A model generated the notes under the pieces. That model searched no databases. It worked only from the letters and a program-made list of their open reading frames with translations, and was not told where the DNA came from. A stretch of 64,000 bases of DNA from Stenotrophomonas sp. Iso1. Lineage in GTDB: Bacteria; Pseudomonadota; Gammaproteobacteria; Xanthomonadales; Xanthomonadaceae. The stretch is taken from NCBI RefSeq assembly GCF_027497995.1, contig NZ_JAODBT010000004.1:286166-350165 (forward strand), in the 5' to 3' direction. The position numbers and the translations under genes are program-made. The stretch's first letter is position 1. Each line of letters starts with the position of its first letter. This document shows positions 44,103 to 52,551 of the stretch, piece by piece.

Positions 44103-46199
44103 ATGCTCAGAAATTTCGTCGCTGTCGTTGTTTTCCTTGTCGGCCTGCTGGCCGTGTGTTGGATCGGCGTGGGCTATGCCGGCACGCATCCGTTGGCCGC
44201 TGTGGTCGCCTCGGTGATTGCCGCCTGCTATCTGGTCGGCGCTGTGGAGTTGTTCCGCTACCGCCAGGCCACCACCACGCTGCTGCAGGCACTGCCGGCC
44301 ATCCATGAAGGCAGCGACAACCTCGACGGCTGGCTGTCGCGCTTGAACCCGGGCCTGCGCAACGCCGTGCGCCTGCGCGTGCAGGGCGAGCGCGTCGGCC
44401 TGCCGGCGCCTGCCTTGACGCCCTACCTGGTCGGCCTGCTGGTATTGCTGGGCATGCTGGGCACGCTGTTGGGCATGATGGCCACGCTGCGTGGCACCGG
44501 CCTGGCACTGGAAAGCGCGACCGACCTGGACGCCATCCGCAGCTCGCTGGCAGCCCCGGTCAAAGGCCTGGGCTTCGCTTTCGGCACCTCGATTGCCGGC
44601 GTGGCCTCATCGGCCGCGCTCGGCCTGCTGTCGGCGTTGCTGCGTCGCGAACGCAGCAATGCGGTGCAGGAACTGGACGCCGGCATCGCCGCGCATCTGC
44701 GCGTGCATTCGCAGGCATTCCAGCGCAACGAGACCTTCCGTCTGCTGCAGGAACAGAACGCGCTGATGCCGACCCTGGTGGATCGCCTGCAGGCGATGAT
44801 GGCCAGCCTCGAGCAGCAGCAGCACAGCAACAACGAGCGCCTGCACAGCGGCCAGCAGGAATTCCACCAGCGCACCGAAGCGGCGTATACGCAGCTGGCG
44901 TCGTCGCTGCAGCAATCGATGCAGCATGGCATCAGCCAGCAGGCCAATGCCGTGGGCGCGGCACTGCAACCGGTGGTGGATGCCACCATGAACGGCTTGG
45001 CCGAGACATCACATGCGCTGCATGTCGCCATCGACAACGCGGTGCAGAAACAGCTCGATGGGCTCAATGCTTCCGTGCGTGGCGCTGCAACGGCAGCCAG
45101 CGAAAGCTGGAGCACCGCATTGACCGAACAGCAACGCAGCAACCACTCGCTCACCGGCGAACTGCAGCAGGCACTGCAGCAGTTCACCACCACGTTTGAA
45201 CAACGCTCCGCCACGCTGCTCGATGGCGTCGCCTCGCGCATGGAAGACAACGCCGGCCGTACGGCCGAGGCCTGGAGCAGCGCGCTCGCGCGGCAACACG
45301 AGGCACACGAAGCACTGGCACAGCGCAACGAGCAGGCGCTGGTCAGCGCCTCGGCCAGCTTTGAAGGCCACTCACGGTCGCTGCTCGATGCTCTGCAGCA
45401 GTCGCATGCCGAGCTGCAGTCGGCCTTCGCCGCCAACGACACACAGCGCCTGGGGAACTGGTCGCAGACGCTCACCACGATGGTCGCCGCGCTGGACCAA
45501 AGCTGGCAGCGCAATGGCGAACAGGTCGCGCAGCGTCAACAGCAGATCTGCGACACGTTGGCACAGACCACGCAGGCCATGAGCGAGCAATCGCAGGCGC
45601 AGGCCCGCGACACCATCGCCGAGGTGTCGCGCTTGGTGCAGAGCGCTTCGGAGGCGCCACGCGCCGCGGCCGAAGTGGTCGCCGAGCTGCGCCAGAAACT
45701 GTCCGACAGCATGGTGCGCGACACTGCCATGCTGGAAGAACGCAGCCACCTGCTGTCCACGCTGGAAACGTTGCTCAACGCAGTCAACCACGCCTCCAAC
45801 GAGCAGCGTACCGCCGTGGATGCACTGGTCAGCACCTCGGCCGACCTGCTGGAACGCGTCGGCAGCCGCTTCACCGCGCAGATCGAAACCGAGACCGGCA
45901 AGCTCGACAACGCCGCCGCACATGTCACCAGCAGCGCCGTGGAAGTGGCCAGCCTGGGCGAAGCCTTTGGCGGCGCGGTGCAGTTGTTCGGGCAGTCCAC
46001 CGAGACCTTGAACGAACGCCTGCAGCTGATCGAAACAGCACTGGACAAGTCGCTCGCACGCAGCGATGAGCAACTGGCGTATTACGTCGCACAGGCACGC
46101 GAAGTCATCGACCTCAGCATGCTCTCGCAGAAACAGATCATCGGTGAGCTGCAGCAACTGGCCGTGGCCCGTGACGGCAACGGGGCCGGCCACGCATGA
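44103..46199 (+). CDS. MotA/TolQ/ExbB-like channel protein with long coiled-coil tail (DUF802)
   Basis: A 698-residue protein. Helices near residues 5-25 and 30-48 precede a MotA/ExbB-type pair: LVGLLVLLGMLGTLLGMMATLRG (about 106-128) and PVKGLGFAFGTSIAGVASSAALGLLSALL (about 148-176). The remaining ~500 residues are Ala/Gln/Ser-rich heptad helix, like a methyl-accepting-protein tail, and include repeated ESWSTALTEQQ / EAWSSALARQH units. ExbB-like proteins conduct protons; such a long tail is a hallmark of ZorA in Zorya. The start has no strong ribosome site. The stop overlaps the next gene (ATGA). Confidence 0.85.
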   Translation: MLRNFVAVVVFLVGLLAVCWIGVGYAGTHPLAAVVASVIAACYLVGAVELFRYRQATTTLLQALPAIHEGSDNLDGWLSRLNPGLRNAVRLRVQGERVGLPAPALTPYLVGLLVLLGMLGTLLGMMATLRGTGLALESATDLDAIRSSLAAPVKGLGFAFGTSIAGVASSAALGLLSALLRRERSNAVQELDAGIAAHLRVHSQAFQRNETFRLLQEQNALMPTLVDRLQAMMASLEQQQHSNNERLHSGQQEFHQRTEAAYTQLASSLQQSMQHGISQQANAVGAALQPVVDATMNGLAETSHALHVAIDNAVQKQLDGLNASVRGAATAASESWSTALTEQQRSNHSLTGELQQALQQFTTTFEQRSATLLDGVASRMEDNAGRTAEAWSSALARQHEAHEALAQRNEQALVSASASFEGHSRSLLDALQQSHAELQSAFAANDTQRLGNWSQTLTTMVAALDQSWQRNGEQVAQRQQQICDTLAQTTQAMSEQSQAQARDTIAEVSRLVQSASEAPRAAAEVVAELRQKLSDSMVRDTAMLEERSHLLSTLETLLNAVNHASNEQRTAVDALVSTSADLLERVGSRFTAQIETETGKLDNAAAHVTSSAVEVASLGEAFGGAVQLFGQSTETLNERLQLIETALDKSLARSDEQLAYYVAQAREVIDLSMLSQKQIIGELQQLAVARDGNGAGHA

Positions 46200-46843
46200 G
46201 CGACGAGATCGAATTTGACGCCGAATCCACCGCCACCACCTGGGCGGCCTTCGGCGATCTGATGTCGGTGCTGCTGGGCGCGTTTGTGTTGATCCTGGCC
46301 AGCGTCATCGGCATCCAGTTGTTGCTGCACAACCGTCTGGATGAGGAAGTGAAACAGCGACAGGAACAGACCGCCAAACTCAAGACGCTGGAGCAGGCCC
46401 TGGCCGCACCCTTGGCCGCTGGCCGCGTCACCGTCATCAATGGCCGTATCGGCATCAGCGGCAGCGTGCTGTTTGCGCTCAATTCCGACCAGCTGCAGCC
46501 GGAAGGCCGCGAGCTGCTGCAAAGCATTGCCAATCCGCTGCGCGACTACCTGCATGCGCGCGAAGAAATCCTCATGGTCAGCGGCTTCACCGACAACCAG
46601 CCGGTGCGCGTGGCCAACGCCCGCTTCGCCGACAACCTGGAACTGTCGGCAGCGCGCGCACTCACCGTCACCCGTACGCTGATTGCCGACGGCGTGCCGG
46701 CCGCGTCGGTATTCGCCGCCGCGTTCGGTGCCGAGCAACCGGTGAGTTCCAACGACGATGAGGCCGGCCGCGCGAAGAACCGGCGCGTCGAAATCGCGCC
46801 CATCCCGCGCCCGAAGCAGGACGGCACGGCGGATGCAAAGTAA
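46196..46843 (+). CDS. MotB/OmpA-like peptidoglycan-anchored partner
   Basis: A 215-residue protein with one N-terminal helix: TTWAAFGDLMSVLLGAFVLILASVIG (about 14-39). Asp21 sits where MotB and ZorB have the proton-binding Asp. A short coil (about 45-70) leads to an OmpA-type domain with FALNSDQLQPEG, GFTDNQPVR, NLELSAARALTV and NRRVEI. It should pair with the upstream channel and anchor it to the cell wall. It overlaps both neighbours (4 and 11 bp). Confidence 0.88.
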   Translation: MSDEIEFDAESTATTWAAFGDLMSVLLGAFVLILASVIGIQLLLHNRLDEEVKQRQEQTAKLKTLEQALAAPLAAGRVTVINGRIGISGSVLFALNSDQLQPEGRELLQSIANPLRDYLHAREEILMVSGFTDNQPVRVANARFADNLELSAARALTVTRTLIADGVPAASVFAAAFGAEQPVSSNDDEAGRAKNRRVEIAPIPRPKQDGTADAK

Positions 46844-47501
46844 CGCCGCCACGCCACAGTCGCGGCTGGAAGCCTGGCGTGCCGCCGGCACCGACCGTGT
46901 CGATCCGCTGCGTTTCCACCTGATGCGTGCGCTCGCCGATCGCGCCGAACGCCACGAAGGCCTGGTACGGCAGCGGTTGGATGCGCGGTTATCAACGCTG
47001 GCCGATGCCTATGCCGAAGTGATCGCGAAACATGCACCTATGGCAGCGCAGGTCACCGCGACAACCAGCCCGCTGAGTGCGTTGTTGGAGCAGTTGAACG
47101 CGGTGCCACTTCAATACCCGCTGCCTTTGCACGGCTCAAACATTGGCACGGCACAGGATGGCGACAGCAATGAGGTGAGCGACTCGACGCTGCTGCCGGC
47201 GCTGGATGAATTCCAGCAGCTGTGGAGCCGCATCCGCATCGAAAGCCTGCTGCGCCAATGTCTGGATTCGCTACCCGAAGACGCCGGCCCGCTGCATTCC
47301 AGCGTGCTCACCTACCGTGCCATGGCGCTGATGCAGGACATCTCACCGGACTACCTGCAGCACTTCGTTGCCTATGTCGATGTGCTGACGTGGATGGATC
47401 AGCTGAGTCGTGGCGAAGGCGGCAACCTTGCAACGGGCCGCGCACCGGCAAAGCGCAAGAGCACGCCGCGAAAGAAGAAAAATACGGGCGAATCGACGTA
47501 G
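46833..47501 (+). CDS. DUF2894 family protein
   Basis: A 222-residue soluble protein that starts 11 bp before the end of the OmpA-like gene. It is consistent with DUF2894: RLEAWRAAGTDRVDPLRFHLMRALADRAERHEG near the N-terminus, then helical parts with HSSVLTYRAMALMQDISPDYLQHFVAYVDVLTWMDQL. The C-terminus is a Lys/Arg-rich tail (KRKSTPRKKKN) that could bind nucleic acid or acidic lipids. It closes the four-gene set; a terminator follows. Confidence 0.75.
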   Translation: MQSNAATPQSRLEAWRAAGTDRVDPLRFHLMRALADRAERHEGLVRQRLDARLSTLADAYAEVIAKHAPMAAQVTATTSPLSALLEQLNAVPLQYPLPLHGSNIGTAQDGDSNEVSDSTLLPALDEFQQLWSRIRIESLLRQCLDSLPEDAGPLHSSVLTYRAMALMQDISPDYLQHFVAYVDVLTWMDQLSRGEGGNLATGRAPAKRKSTPRKKKNTGEST

Positions 47502-47565
47502 CGCGGATACGCCTCGGCACGAGTTGCCACACCCACTCGCGAAGTTCCACGTTGGCAGGAACAGC

Positions 47566-47590
47566 AAAGGCGCAGTCGCCTGCGCCTTTG
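47566..47590. terminator. bidirectional terminator between DUF2894 and pirin genes
   Basis: AAAGGCGCA (47566-47574) and TGCGCCTTT (47581-47589) form a 9-bp stem with a 6-nt loop, A/T at both ends, between convergent genes. Confidence 0.72.
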
Positions 47591-47619
47591 CGTCATACGT
47601 TATACCCGCAACGGACGGC

Positions 47620-48324
47620 TCAGGCCGCCGTATCCACCAGCACCAGTTCGGTGTCTTCCAGCGCGCGGATATGGATGCTTTCCACACCGGTGATAGCGGC
47701 ACCGTCGCGCGCATCCAGGGTCACACCGTCCACTTCAACCCTGCCAATGTTCGGCACCAGGTAGCCGTGGCGGGTTGCGTCGGTGAACCGGTACTCCGTG
47801 GTTTCACCGGCCTTGAGCGAGGCGCCCAGCACACGGGCGTTGGCGCGGATGGGCAGCGCGTCGTCATCCCCCTGCATACCGCTGGCCAGTGCGACAAAGC
47901 TGCCTGAGCGCTCGCCCTTCGGGAACGGCTTGGTGCCCCATGACGGCTTGCCACCGCGCTCATCCGGGAAGATCCAGATCTGGAAGATGCGGGTGATGCC
48001 CGGCTCACGGTTGTACTCGGCATGGCGGATGCCGCTGCCGGCGCTCATCACCTGCACATCGCCGGCCTCCGTGCGGCCCTTGTTGCCTTGGTCGTCCTGA
48101 TGGGTGATGGCGCCCTCGCGCACGTAGGTGATGATTTCCATCTCCGCGTGCGGGTGCGGCGGGAAGCCGGTACCGGGTTGGATGGTGTCGTCGTTCCAGA
48201 CCCGCATCGCGCCCCAATGCATGCGCTTGGGGTCGTGGTATTCGGCAAAGGAAAAATGATGCTTGGCATCCAACCAACCGTGATTGGCTCCACCAAGGCT
48301 GGCAAAGGGGCGATGTTCAATCAT
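47620..48324 (-). CDS. pirin family protein (YhhW-like quercetinase type)
   Basis: A 234-residue bicupin. The signature is GFPPHPHAEMEIITYVREGAITHQD (about 52-76) and VMSAGSGIRHAEYN; these give the His/His/His/Glu metal set. YhhW-type pirins show quercetin 2,3-dioxygenase activity. It differs in length and sequence from the pirin at 14471. The divergent LysR gene at 48458 is its probable regulator, with a palindrome in the gap. Confidence 0.9.
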   Translation of the reverse strand: MIEHRPFASLGGANHGWLDAKHHFSFAEYHDPKRMHWGAMRVWNDDTIQPGTGFPPHPHAEMEIITYVREGAITHQDDQGNKGRTEAGDVQVMSAGSGIRHAEYNREPGITRIFQIWIFPDERGGKPSWGTKPFPKGERSGSFVALASGMQGDDDALPIRANARVLGASLKAGETTEYRFTDATRHGYLVPNIGRVEVDGVTLDARDGAAITGVESIHIRALEDTELVLVDTAA

Positions 48325-48397
48325 GGCGTTCTCCTGCGGGCAGTGGGATTCGATGGGCGCAGTCTAGGCGCGCAGCCGCAAGGCGAGAATAGAACCA

Positions 48398-48418
48398 ATG
48401 GAAAGTCATCCATTCCAT
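48398..48418. promoter_or_regulatory. candidate LysR operator
   Basis: ATGGAA (48398-48403) and TTCCAT (48413-48418) form an inverted repeat with a 9-bp spacer; an overlapping AATGGA-N6-TCCATT is also present. It lies in the 133-bp divergent region between pirin and LysR genes. Its size suits a LysR binding box. Confidence 0.5.
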
Positions 48419-48457
48419 TTATGACATGATCACGCCACGACCCCACATACGCCTGCC

Positions 48458-49381
48458 ATGAGCCAACTCCCCGACCTTGAAGCCTGGGCCATCTTCGCCA
48501 AAGTGGCCGAGGCAGGCTCCTTCGCCCGTGCCGCCGAAGAACTGCAGCTGTCGCAGGCCACCGTTTCCAAAGCCATCACCCGGCTGGAAACCCGCATCGG
48601 CACCACGCTGTTCCACCGCACCTCGCGGCGGATGTCATTGACCAGCGCAGGTGATGCAGCGCGGGAGCGCGCGGCACGCATCCTCGACGAGGGCGAGGCC
48701 GTGGAAGCCGAAGTTGCCGACCGTTCGGCAGCATTGCGTGGGTTGATCCGATTGGCGGCGCCGATGTCGTTCGGCGTATCGCGGTTGGCGCCGTTGCTGC
48801 CGGAGTTCATGCAGGCACATCCCGATGTGGAACTGGACATCCAGCTCAGCGACGAGATGGTGGACATGGTGGGCGAGCGTTTCGATCTGGCGCTACGCAT
48901 CGCCACGCTGGCGGACTCCAGCCTGCGCGCGCGCCGGCTGTGCCAGGTGCGCATCCTGCTGGTCGGTGCCCCGGCCTATTTTGAAGAACACGGGCGGCCC
49001 AAGCATCCGCGCGACCTGGCCCGTCATCGCGGCTTCCAGTACAGCTACACGCGTAGCGGCAACACGTGGCGCTTCGCCCACAGCCGCCACGGTGAATTCG
49101 CACAGACCGTGCCGCGCCAGCTACAGGCCAACAACGCTGAAGTCTTCGATGCCGCGTTGCGCGCCGGGCTTGGGCTTGCCCTGCAACCAGAATTCCTGGT
49201 GTGGGAAGAACTGCGTGACGGCGCGCTGGAAGCCGTGATGAGCGACTGGAAGGTCGAGCCGTTGGCCCTGAGCATCATCACCCCGCCCGGCCTGCACCGG
49301 CCGGCGCGCGTGCAGGCGCTGATCGACTACCTGGCCGCGCGCCTGGAACAACCACCTTGGGCGGCCGCATACGCCGAATGA
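48458..49381 (+). CDS. LysR-family transcriptional regulator (divergent from the second pirin)
   Basis: A 307-residue LysR protein. The N-terminal helix-turn-helix contains AEAGSFARAAEELQLSQATVSKAITRLETRIGTTLFHRTSRR (residues 17-58, quoted with its key positions), and the effector domain contains DEMVDMVGERFDLALRIATL. It probably controls the adjacent pirin gene and itself. Length is typical. Confidence 0.92.
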   Translation: MSQLPDLEAWAIFAKVAEAGSFARAAEELQLSQATVSKAITRLETRIGTTLFHRTSRRMSLTSAGDAARERAARILDEGEAVEAEVADRSAALRGLIRLAAPMSFGVSRLAPLLPEFMQAHPDVELDIQLSDEMVDMVGERFDLALRIATLADSSLRARRLCQVRILLVGAPAYFEEHGRPKHPRDLARHRGFQYSYTRSGNTWRFAHSRHGEFAQTVPRQLQANNAEVFDAALRAGLGLALQPEFLVWEELRDGALEAVMSDWKVEPLALSIITPPGLHRPARVQALIDYLAARLEQPPWAAAYAE

Positions 49382-49392
49382 AGCTCGCCCGG

Positions 49393-49453
49393 GTGCCGAG
49401 CCATGCCCGGCCGAGGCTTTGCCCGTGGTGCCGCAGCGGAGCGTGGCTCCGCT
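49393..49453. repeat. REP/SMAG-like palindromic element (second copy)
   Basis: TGCCGAGCCATGCCCGGC is an imperfect stem at 49393-49411, followed by a perfect 8-bp stem AGCGGAGC / GCTCCGCT (49435-49442 and 49446-49453). The left half matches the element at 30041-30059 apart from one base in the right arm. Confidence 0.6.
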
Positions 49454-49480
49454 CTACAGGCACCAACCCAACACGTCGGC

Positions 49481-50191
49481 TTAGAAGCGGACTTCGCCGC
49501 CCAGGGTCAGCACGTCGGCGCGGTTCACCCGGTCACCGTCGTAATAGCTGTAATACGGGTTGGAATACAGGTACGCGGTGTACATGAGCTGCAGGTTGAA
49601 GTGACGGTTGATGTCCACACCGATACCCAGGCCTGCGTAACCACCGTCGATGTTGCCACCTTCGCCAAACCAGTCATCCGACTCGGCATACCAATAGCCA
49701 CTGCGGACGATGCCGAACCATGCGCTGTCGGGACCAAAGTTGAAACGGGCATTGGCGCCAACGCTGACAAAGTTCAGGCTCGGAATTTCGTAACCCCGCC
49801 ACTCCGTGTCTTCCAACCTGCTGGCAGCCACTTCGATGCCCACCTGAGTGAAATCGCCAGCCTGCCAACGGTAGCCCGCATTGAACGACAGCACGCGCTG
49901 GTCAATATCTTCAATCACCCAGCCGGCACCCGCCTGCGCGCCGACAAAGAAACCGCCTCGCGGTTGTTCAACCCGTTGCCGTTGAACCGGCTGTGCCGAG
50001 GGTCTCGCGTATGCGGCCGCGGCGACCGTTTGCGAGGTGCCGTCGGACGACGTCGTGGAAACGGGTTGCACCTGCTGGCCCTGCTGCTGGGCGCGATAGG
50101 TGGTCCAGCCGGAAGAGATGGATTGCGCATGCGCCGTTGAGGCGCCGGCAATCAACACCAGGGGGACAACAACTGCTGCGAGTTTATTCAT
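49481..50191 (-). CDS. outer-membrane beta-barrel protein (porin-like)
   Basis: About 236 residues. The ATG at 50191 is chosen because AAGGA lies 6 bp upstream; a second ATG at 50197 is too close to that site. Signal peptide ends at AHAQ. A Gln/Ser-rich linker (about 30-75) leads to an eight-strand-like barrel with alternating aromatic residues (GFFVGAQAGAGWVIED, DVLTLGGEVRF), ending in Phe. It may be an OmpA/OmpW-like small barrel. Specific role is unknown. Confidence 0.75.
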   Translation of the reverse strand: MNKLAAVVVPLVLIAGASTAHAQSISSGWTTYRAQQQGQQVQPVSTTSSDGTSQTVAAAAYARPSAQPVQRQRVEQPRGGFFVGAQAGAGWVIEDIDQRVLSFNAGYRWQAGDFTQVGIEVAASRLEDTEWRGYEIPSLNFVSVGANARFNFGPDSAWFGIVRSGYWYAESDDWFGEGGNIDGGYAGLGIGVDINRHFNLQLMYTAYLYSNPYYSYYDGDRVNRADVLTLGGEVRF

Positions 50192-50607
50192 CTGCATTCC
50201 TTTGGATTGATCCGGAAATCCGTTACCGCTTACCCAAGAGGTGCAGCTGGCTCGACGTTACGTTCGCGGCGTCCCCTGTCTGGAACATGCCCTTGGCGGG
50301 CGCTGCATGGCAGCGCCAGAACGGCATGGCTTCAGATCCCCTTTGCGCGGCACATTGAAGGCAGCCATGCGCGCTGTCAACTTGGCCTGGCGGCGAGCCG
50401 GAAATTGCCCTTCCGAACCACTCACCGGCTCTTACGAAAGCCGCCGCATCGCGCGGGTAATGCCCGAGCGAGCCCGTACATCACAGGCCGTCATCGTCTG
50501 TGTGGAAAAGCGCCAAAGCCCCCCGGGTTCCTGGCGAAAACGGACAGCGGTTGACCGGGCTATGCTTGCGCCCCGCCTGACCTGGCACTGCCCTCCGTGG
50601 AATCACG
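50192..50607. other. 416-bp divergent intergenic region without recognised content
   Basis: Separates the divergent beta-barrel and small secreted-protein genes and must hold both promoters. I see no strong palindrome, RNA gene or convincing small frame with a ribosome site. Confidence 0.5.
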
Positions 50608-51180
50608 ATGAGAACTTGTCTGCTTGCCGTGGCGCTCCTGTTCGGCGGTATCTGCTCTGCCAATGCACAGGCACCACAAACACCGGAAGAGGTTTCCCGC
50701 GCTTCGGCCGAAGCCACCAACGCGCGCGGCATGGCAGCGATGGCGGATTTCATCCATCCCGACGAGTTGCAGCGCTTCAAGAACACACTGGCGCCGCTGT
50801 TCATTGAAAATCCCTCCGAGAGCACCACCTGGCTGCTGCGCAAATTCTTCGGAAAGGACGCAACCGCCGAAACCGTACGCAAAATGCCACCTGCGGTGTT
50901 CATGGCGAACGTCGTCAAATTGGCTGAATCACAGATGCCTGACGCCGAGCCTCGCGTGGATGATCTGCAGATTCTGGGTTCCGTGCGCGAAGGCGAGTTG
51001 ATCCATCTGGTCACCCGCAGTGCCGTCACCCTGGGCAGCGCCCAACTGACCAAGATGGAAGTAGTGAGCATGAAGCCCTACGGCGATAGTTGGCGCATGC
51101 TGCTATCGGGTGATGTGGAAAGCATGAGCCGGGCGATCCGCGCCGGGCTCGAAAATGCGGCCCAGGAAAGCACCCAATAA
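50608..51180 (+). CDS. small secreted protein of unknown function
   Basis: A 190-residue protein with signal peptide MRTCLLAVALLFGGICSANAQ. The mature part starts with a helical stretch (ASAEATNARGMAAMADFIHPDELQRFKNTLAPLF) and ends in a beta-rich half (LIHLVTRSAVTLGSAQLTKMEVVSMKPYGDSWRMLLSGDVE) like a lumazine/NTF2-type or DUF2059-like fold; I do not recognise the family. It is probably periplasmic. Confidence 0.7.
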   Translation: MRTCLLAVALLFGGICSANAQAPQTPEEVSRASAEATNARGMAAMADFIHPDELQRFKNTLAPLFIENPSESTTWLLRKFFGKDATAETVRKMPPAVFMANVVKLAESQMPDAEPRVDDLQILGSVREGELIHLVTRSAVTLGSAQLTKMEVVSMKPYGDSWRMLLSGDVESMSRAIRAGLENAAQESTQ

Positions 51181-51206
51181 AGTCCGATCCAAGGTTGGCA
51201 ACACGC

Positions 51207-52391
51207 CTACCGCGTGGCCGCTGCCGGATACGCCAGCATCACCACGAGGTCTTCCTCTCCGGTCTGCTGCAGCGCGTGACTGCTGCCCGCACGCGTGAGC
51301 AGTGCGTGGCCCGGGCCCACGTCGTACTGCTGACCATCAAGCACGTACAAGCCGCGACCGCTGACGATGTAATAGATCTCATCCTTGTGCTGCGGATGCA
51401 GGCCGATGCCCGCCCCCTTGTGCAGCACGCGCTTGCGCATGACGAACGGAAGATCTCCCACGTCGGCGAAGAATGAGTACGCCGTGGTCGGGCCAGCGCC
51501 GCCGTGCGGGCCGGGCTGCTCACGTGCGATGTCCTGCTCGCGGATCACCTGTGAACCCTGCGGATTGGCGACCTCGGTTTTGCGGATGGGTGCCGCTGCG
51601 GAAGGCCGTGGTGCGGATGCCGGCGCTGCAGGGGAAGCCGGCACATTGATCACACCACAGTCGATATCGCGCTTCAGGCTCGCTTTCATCTGCGGCTGCA
51701 CGTCTACCCAGTCACGCATCACCAGACAAGCCACGGCATAGGCGCCGGCAACACTGAAGTGGGTGCCGTCGGCCTTGTTCTGCTCGGGCACGAACATGAA
51801 ATAAGGCTTGGCGCCCTGCTCACCCAGCGCGCGTATCCACGCCATCGAACTGGCGTTGAGGTCGATCAACGGCACGTTCTGCTCACGCGCCACGCGCTTC
51901 ATCGCCAAGGTGTAGCGGCCATGTGTATCGAGCAATGCACCGAAGTCGTAAAGCAGCCGCGCTACGGGCGTAACCAACACGGGCGTCGCGCCTTTTCCCC
52001 GCGCCACCGCGATGTAGCGCGACAGGAACCGGGCGTAGTCGGTATCGGGGTCGGTAAAGCGCGTGGGGTCTTCGGCCTTGGCATCGTTGTGGCCGAACTG
52101 GATCAGCAACACATCACCGGCCTGCAACGCGTTGTCGATGGCATCCAACCGCCCCTCGCTGATGAAGCTGCGCGTGCTACGCCCACCGACAGCGTGATTG
52201 CGCACCTGCCACTGCGCCGGGTCCAACCAGCTCTGCAATGCCTGCCCCCAACCGGCCTGCGGCGCGCGTTCCGGGCCGTAGGTTGCGGCAGTGGAATCGG
52301 CGGCAATGAAGACGCGATGGGTGGATTCGTCTGCTCGGGCAATGTTGGCCAAAGAACAAACGACAACCAGAAACAGCACGTTGATTTTCAT
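51207..52391 (-). CDS. SGNH esterase (rhamnogalacturonan-acetylesterase-like) fused to a C-terminal cupin
   Basis: A 394-residue secreted protein from the ATG at 52391; the signal peptide ends at ARA. Residues 25-245 are an SGNH/GDSL hydrolase of the CE12 type: nucleophile in IAADSTAATYG (Ser33), block GHND (100-103), DGTH (208-211) as catalytic Asp/His. An Ala/Pro linker (about 255-275) leads to a cupin barrel (about 285-390) with GIGLHPQHKDEIYYIVSG and HALLTRAGSSHALQQ, which retains His metal ligands. CE12 enzymes remove acetyl groups from pectin. The fusion with a cupin is unusual. It is third in order after kduD and the isomerase. Confidence 0.85.
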   Translation of the reverse strand: MKINVLFLVVVCSLANIARADESTHRVFIAADSTAATYGPERAPQAGWGQALQSWLDPAQWQVRNHAVGGRSTRSFISEGRLDAIDNALQAGDVLLIQFGHNDAKAEDPTRFTDPDTDYARFLSRYIAVARGKGATPVLVTPVARLLYDFGALLDTHGRYTLAMKRVAREQNVPLIDLNASSMAWIRALGEQGAKPYFMFVPEQNKADGTHFSVAGAYAVACLVMRDWVDVQPQMKASLKRDIDCGVINVPASPAAPASAPRPSAAAPIRKTEVANPQGSQVIREQDIAREQPGPHGGAGPTTAYSFFADVGDLPFVMRKRVLHKGAGIGLHPQHKDEIYYIVSGRGLYVLDGQQYDVGPGHALLTRAGSSHALQQTGEEDLVVMLAYPAAATR

Positions 52392-52410
52392 GTTTTGCTT
52401 CTGTTCAAAG

Positions 52411-52436
52411 CCCCTCTCCCATGTACGCGAGAGGGG
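52411..52436. repeat. CCCCTCTC..GAGAGGGG intergenic palindrome
   Basis: Perfect 8-bp arms (52411-52418 and 52429-52436) followed by GTTGGGGTGAGGGC, the same right flank as the element at 53350-53379. It lies immediately upstream of the SGNH-cupin gene and supports the downstream start. Confidence 0.65.
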
Positions 52437-52490
52437 TTGGGGTGAGGGCGGTTTTGCCAGCGCGGCAACCATCACGCCTCTGCACAAACA

Positions 52491-52516
52491 ACAAAGGCGC
52501 CAACAGGCGCCCTTGT
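52491..52516 (-). terminator. terminator of the isomerase gene
   Basis: On the minus strand ACAAGGGCGCC and GGCGCCTTTGT pair around TGTT, with one mismatch, followed by the T-rich TGTTTG. It lies 36 bp after the isomerase stop. Confidence 0.7.
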
Positions 52517-52551
52517 CTGCCCGTCAAGGCAATGCGGCAATGCAGGGCGGC

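Noticed and set aside
43376..47501. Calling the four-gene set a Zorya defence system
   Set aside because: Only the A/B motor design matches. No ZorC/ZorE-like effector and no ZorD helicase gene is present, and the soluble members look like DUF3348 and DUF2894, so the defence label is not supported.
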